A stretch of DNA of 64,000 nt from Endomychus coccineus (lineage: Eukaryota; Arthropoda; Insecta; Coleoptera; Endomychidae), in the NCBI GenBank assembly GCA_958510875.1, contig OY294068.1:35444297-35508296 (forward strand). Direction: 5' to 3'. The first letter of the stretch is position 1, and each line of letters opens with the position of its first letter. Below are positions 59,490 to 64,000 of the stretch, piece after piece. The position numbers and the translations under genes are program-made. The notes below the pieces were generated by a model. It did no database searches, had not been told where the DNA came from, and worked only from the letters and a program-made list of their open reading frames with translations.

Positions 59490-59757
59490 TCACCATTCTA
59501 CCTAAAATATACTTTTAACAATTTTAACAATTTGCACCGTAAACTTCAATTTACTTGTGAAATAGAACTGAACAAAAACATAAATTTCCTAGATATGAAC
59601 ATTAGGCATGATGCAGATGAAAAAATAAAGACTTCGTGGTTTACTAAAGAAGTTTGGTCTCAACGTTATCTTCACTCCAATTCCGTTGCACCAACAAGTT
59701 ATAAAAAAGTGGTATATACAGCCTTAAGCGCGTTAAACAATCCTGTTATCTGAATTT
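59490..59757 (+). pseudogene. PLE RT fragment (part after motif C)
   Basis: Frame with LHRKLQFTCEIELNKNINFL then DMNIRHDADEKIKTSWFTKE and VWSQRYLHSNSVAPTSYKK, the region that follows YVDD in PLE RTs. Its start (NFLDMNIRHDADxKIKT) is repeated at 61240-61295 in the next copy, so two partial PLE copies lie in direct tandem. Confidence 0.75.
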
Positions 59758-60169
59758 TGATAGCAGCTTTATCACCTAATTTATTCAAAATCAGCAGAAC
59801 AATTTCGAAAATTTTGTTAACAAAATCAAAGCCATTCAATCAATAGAAATAAATAGTTTAATGAAGTTCATAGGTCATGAAAAACAAAATATCAATAAGC
59901 AATGGTTAAAAACCTAACAGACACAAACATTCTAGCACACGTTAGACTTAGGTCCAAAATTTGCATTGTCTGATAATGAAAAAAGCCTAATCGACAATAT
60001 AATTGGTAATTTAGAATGCGAAAATAGAAATAAAAATTTAGAGGAAAAAAATTTAATTAGAAATAAAATTTGTAACCTATTGACAAATAAAAACGATGAA
60101 CAGAAACAGAAATAGGCATAGCTATAACTATCACACAAAAAAGACAAAAGAGTTCTTAGATGTCAACCC

Positions 60170-61295
60170 TCAAAATTTGTTTTGAACGCTAATAAAATCG
60201 TCATAATGCATAGAAATGACTACGAAAACAAAATCAGAAATCTATTAAACGATGAAACAACTTACAAAAAATTAAAATCTGATCCTACATTATCAGTAGA
60301 AAATGACATGAAGGAATTAATAAATAACTGATACAAAGATAAGATAATCCATTTTGAATTGGAAAATGAATTAATTTTTCATAATGGGTAAACACCTTAT
60401 ATCTATGGGCTTCCAAAACTAAATAAAGATGATATACCTTTGAGACCCATTGAAAGTAATATTGGAGTGCCTGCCTACATTTATCAAAATTTTTATCAAA
60501 ATCTGTCAACAATGTAATTAGGAATCAATGAATTTTATGTGAAAAACTCATGGCATTTTAATGAGTTTATAAAAAATCAATTCGTACCAGTAGATCATCT
60601 ATTAATTTCCTTGAACAATGTTCCTTTGTTTACGAATATACCAGTCGTTTCGGCATTGAGTAGTAACAAAAAACGTTGGGCAGAGATTAAAAACCACTTA
60701 CCTCTAGCTCAATCTGAATTTATAAATGCAGTAAAGTTTTGTTTAGAATGCATTTATTTTCAATACGGTGAGGGCAAATATTCGGCACAGCAATGTGATC
60801 TCCTATTTCAGCTACTATTGCTAGCCCAGTTATGGAATGCCTAGAGGAATCTATAATAAATTCATTAGATTTTCAACCTGCATTCTATGCGAAATACGGA
60901 ATTTTCATAAGAGATAAGAAATTAAGATGATGAATAAGCCTTTCTGTTGAAAAAATCTTAGAACCATATTAACACCCCTGAAAAAATTATCCAAAAAATG
61001 TCAGAGGGGTTAGGGTGGTTTTACCCTCCTATAATTCCCTTTGAATTTTTTTGATTACTGATTACAATGCACTTTTGCAAAATTCGTAAGATTTTCAACC
61101 TGTATTATTCAAACGGTATGTAGATGATTGTCTAATATGTGTTCGCAATGATAAAATTCAGTACATGATTAATAAATTTAACAATTTCCACTGTAAGCTG
61201 CTGTAAACTTCTACTTGAGAAATAGAAGTGAACAAGAACATACATTTCCTAGATATGAACATTAGGCATGATGCAGATGGAAAAATAAAAACTTA
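60170..61295 (+). pseudogene. PLE reverse transcriptase, broken
   Basis: Pieces in order: VLNANKIVIMHRNDYENKIR, YIYGLPKLNKDDIPLRPIES (60403), SWHFNEFIKNQF, LISLNNVPLFTNIP (60602; motif A with Asn for Asp), a damaged motif B region (60790-60845), then after an insertion LFKRYVDDCLICVRNDKIQ (about 61107; motif C intact) and NFLDMNIRHDADGKIKT. Several stops and frameshifts. The insertion of about 200 bases at 60872-61090 is bordered by repeated AGATTTTCAACCTG. Confidence 0.78.
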
Positions 61296-61487
61296 ATTAA
61301 TGTGCTTTGATATATCTTAGAACATTGCTAATCAGTGGATTCTTGATTCATATACTTAAAACATTAATGTGTTACAATTCCGATTACTAGTGAATTTGTT
61401 CGTTTCGGCGACGTGGGCATTTTTAATTGAAATTAGTGCGATAAGGACGCTTTGTGATGATACAATTAGCTTTAAGAAATTACGTTT

Positions 61488-61531
61488 CAGACATTAATGA
61501 TGATCGTGAGACCGAAACGTACGTAAAGACA
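61488..61531 (+). ncRNA. Dead hammerhead motif, family A
   Basis: Core reads UUAAUGA (61494-61500) instead of CUGAUGA: C3 and the catalytic G5 are changed. Stem II has one change; GAAA and ACGUACGU are intact. Confidence 0.68.
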
Positions 61532-61575
61532 AGAAAATATAAAGCATATGTGTTAGTGTGACCTATTTCCCGCCA

Positions 61576-61973
61576 ATTTATATATGTTATTGTAACTAAA
61601 TTAATAATTTAATTTTGTCAATTATAAATTATCATTGCCTATTCCTTGAATGAACATATTTTTTCCCAACCTTCAGTTTGAATGTCCGTCTTGTTAAATT
61701 TCTAATGTTTCAATATCTAATATTAATTTAAAAATATATTATAATTGTATTTTAATGAATTACATTTTTGTTGTGTTATATCTATGACCCTTCTTGAGGA
61801 TATCCATATTGGTAGAAAATTGTCCATAAATTGTTATTATATTATTATTATTCTATGTTATACAGATTTTTTCCTTGTTACTTTTGGTTCTGTAATTTAA
61901 GATCTCTATCAATTTTAAAAGGGTAGAAAGTTACGCCTTAGCTATTTAGTACTAATTTTGTTTTCTCTTACAG
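61576..61973. other. Intron before the shared exon
   Basis: AT-rich with a pyrimidine run TTTTGTTTTCTCTTACAG directly before 61974, a good 3' splice site. Confidence 0.6.
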
Positions 61974-62114
61974 CTAGACAAAGAAATGATAATATATGGA
62001 GCATATCAGGAAACACGAACGTTCAGCCCCATTGGACTGACAATGAAGGATTTTTATCGGTAGAACATATAAGAATAATGAATGAGAGGGACAAACCTCC
62101 AAGTTATTGTGAAG
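61974..62114 (+). CDS. Shared internal exon with PPxY motif
   Basis: Bounded by TCTCTTACAG| (acceptor) and GAAG|GTAAGT (donor at 62115). Read in phase 1 it is open for all 46 complete codons; length 141 is a multiple of three and the outgoing phase is also 1. The product is hydrophilic (begins RQRNDNIWSISGNTN) and ends KPPSYCE. PPSY is a PPxY motif, a ligand for WW domains such as those of Nedd4-family ubiquitin ligases. All five candidate first exons end in phase 1 and can be joined here without creating a stop. Placed after a membrane segment with basic residues on this side, it would be cytoplasmic. Small one-pass proteins with PPxY are known adaptors for Nedd4-type ligases; whether this is one is inference. 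At least one more exon must lie beyond the window or in its last 1.9 kb. Confidence 0.72.
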
Positions 62115-63054
62115 GTAAGTTCCCCAATTGACATGATATCTACTTCCAACACAGATCTTTCAGATAATGTTGATTTAATGAGTTTTTGAATAGCTATTTG
62201 TTGTAATATATGATAAAATAACCATTACTTGGGACTCAGTCTTGAATGTTTGTTGTTTAATCTCAATCCGTGACCAATTTTTACAAGTATTTGGTTATGG
62301 TTATTTCGGGAAGATAATACCTCTCTCCCTCTGATAAAAACTCACTAGAATAACGTTATTCTGAAATTAAATATATTTTTAAAGCTTTATACACGAGAGG
62401 AAAACCTATATAAGCATATCACAGATTACTTGCTGTCTCAATATAGAATTAAATGAAAGTCTCTTATTTTGAATATGTTCATAATGTTTGGAAATATCAG
62501 GCTTATGTTTATCAAGGTAACTTGATTACTTTTCATAATGATTGAAAGAAAACAAAACTGCTTGTTTGTTTTACTACTAAATTCAATTCGACTCTTCAAA
62601 GTTTTATTCCCGAACGTTCAGTCAGTATAAAACAAATATGGTAAAATGGCACTTATATCATTGGCTGCATTTTGTCAAAAGGGCAGTAATCGTCTTTGCT
62701 CCAACTGCTACCATCATCTCAACAGTTAGTTAACGCCTAACGTAGAAATTATAATTGTAAATAAATTAAAGAAATTTTTCCACGAGTGTTGTGTACCATA
62801 AAAACAAACAATGAAAACAATCAATGTTGTTGCATCCAAAATTTAACTTACAAATAACCTGTTAGCTTACAATTGCCGCTTGAAGAAACTTTTAATTTTT
62901 ATTGATTATTTGAATTCAATTTTGCCTAGAAAAGCGATTAATTTGATTTAATTTTCGTAAGAGTAAGACGATCAAGTCACTATTCGACCAGTTTAGCTGA
63001 ACCATTTGGTAATATTTGGAGAACCAAGGTATTCCAACACCATCTATCGTATAG
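62115..63054. other. Downstream intron
   Basis: No further exon with a phase 1 acceptor recognised; AT-rich. Confidence 0.4.
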
Positions 63055-63300
63055 CAGATATCCCACTGCGAGAGCCATTCTCAATGCTATGCTCGATAAG
63101 ATCAAAAAAACGACAGGGATAATGTTGGAGAAACATCAGATATCCCACTGCGAGAGCCATTCTCAATGCTATGCTTGATAAGATCAAAGAAACGACAGGG
63201 ATAATGTTGGAGAAACATCAGATATCCCACTGCGAGAGCCATTCTCAATGCTATGCTTGATAAGATCAAAGAAACGACAGGGATAATGTTGGAGAAACAT
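63055..63300. repeat. Tandem repeat, three 82-bp units
   Basis: CAGATATCCCACTGCGAGAG starts at 63055, 63137 and 63219. The units are almost identical (unit 1 has CTCGATAAGATCAAAAAAA where units 2-3 have CTTGATAAGATCAAAGAAA). The flanks (62990-63054 and 63301-63330) together with one unit resemble the element at 23.6-23.8 kb. Confidence 0.93.
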
Positions 63301-64000
63301 CCGCCAGATGTCGGCTGTAACGATGCATCGGTGAATAGCAAATACATTTCATAGTTGAATTTCTCAATTAGACAAGGATTTTCAATTCACGAAAAACCTA
63401 TTCTATATTTGCACATCTTTCAGAGAATAATCATAACTCTCAACATTGAATTTATTAAAATCAATGGAAATATTCCAGTTTTCCCAGGCCAGTTACTTAC
63501 TCAAACACTCCACCTTATTAGTTATACTAGACTTTGGTAAAAAAAGGGGCAATATTCAATTCTGTTTTTGTGTGAGTCTGAGTCAGCAATCAGTCATTTG
63601 TTAATTACTTGTTTTTAATTGAATTGAAACCTGGATATTATTGGTGATAATCAATGACCACTAATGGTTATAAACATGAGATCACTGTGAGATTTGTACT
63701 GGTAATTAAGATTCATTACAATGATTTTTATTATAAAGTTGACCTTACGTTGCATTTGAAATTGACGTTAATTTACAAAATAACAGCATGGTATTGGTTT
63801 ATGATTTAAATGGTGTAATAATTATCCACTTATATGCTGGGTAGCGCCAACGCAAAATATATAATATGAAGTGTATTCTGGGAATAGTACAAGTGAAGAG
63901 TCCAACTCTTCAGCTATAGACAATAATTATTGTCCATTATTCTTTACGAATATAAGTATTAGTAGTCACATATCGCGCAATAGCAAAACTAAGCCTGTAG
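63301..64000. other. Unassigned right edge
   Basis: A 61-codon + frame (63355-63540) has no known domain; possible acceptors here do not stay open in phase 1. Nothing else recognised. Confidence 0.3.

Larger units (their letters stand above)
59880..61575 (+). mobile_element. PLE, family A, partial and interrupted
   Basis: Contains broken N-terminal and RT coding sequence (59930-61295), then directly a 3' untranslated region (about 61340-61480), a damaged hammerhead motif and the family A terminus (to about 61570). The endonuclease part is missing, an internal deletion joining RT to 3' UTR. Confidence 0.8.

Noticed and set aside
63055..63300. CRISPR-like array
   Set aside because: Whole 82-bp units are repeated without unique spacers, there are only three, and the genome is eukaryotic.

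Overview
The window looks like AT-rich nuclear DNA from an arthropod, most probably an insect. There is no prokaryotic gene organisation. Long introns or intergenic stretches are packed with decayed transposable elements typical of insect genomes: Penelope-like elements (PLEs), mariner, hAT, piggyBac, non-LTR retrotransposons with APE-type and restriction-like-endonuclease-type coding remnants, a BEL/Pao fragment, LTR remnants and foldback MITEs. Only short protein-coding exons look like host sequence. Everything here is read by eye; no search or alignment was run.

The most interesting host signal is a probable alternative-first-exon array. Five different small exons (ATG at 7997, 13396, 28054, 37570 and 49164), plus an exact tandem duplicate of the second (14713), have the same layout on the + strand: ATG, one short hydrophobic segment, a basic or polar stretch, then a good 5' splice donor in phase 1. 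Far downstream, at 61974-62114, lies an exon that is phase 1 at both ends, open throughout, and ends in a PPxY (WW-ligand) motif followed by another donor. Each first exon can join it in frame. The inferred gene makes single-pass membrane proteins with an interchangeable N-terminus and membrane segment on a shared cytoplasmic PPxY region; it continues beyond the right edge. Parts of the array appear to have grown by local duplication: the 1,317-bp tandem unit around exon 2, and repeated blocks upstream of exons 4 and 5.

The second strong signal is a set of small hammerhead-ribozyme motifs at the ends of several PLE families (about 1.2, 8.35, 9.97, 13.05/14.36, 39.3, 45.6-47.3, 54.8, 57.4/58.6 and 61.5 kb). 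They share a CUGANGA core, a stem II hairpin, GAAA, and a very short self-complementary stem III (ACGUACGU, ACGCGU, ACAUGU or ACGU). This is the diminished-stem-III architecture known for PLE hammerheads, which can act as dimers. Some copies keep all core bases; others show single core losses. Several PLE ends lie head-to-head as inverted repeats, the extreme case being a ~660-bp-arm palindrome at 57328-58662.

Layout: 1-7 kb, PLE debris, LTR-like sequences and a LINE RNase H piece; 8-15.6 kb, exon 1, the largest PLE (9.95-12.3 kb) and the duplicated exon 2; 16-24 kb, foldbacks, hAT with target-site duplication, mariner; 25-31 kb, two piggyBac relics around exon 3; 31-45 kb, LINE relics, MITEs, exon 4, a GC-rich block; 45-49 kb, PLE ends, a MITE, exon 5; 50-54 kb, an LTR-like region, an RLE LINE and a BEL/Pao piece; 57-61.6 kb, the palindrome and a PLE; 62-64 kb, the shared exon and an 82-bp tandem repeat.
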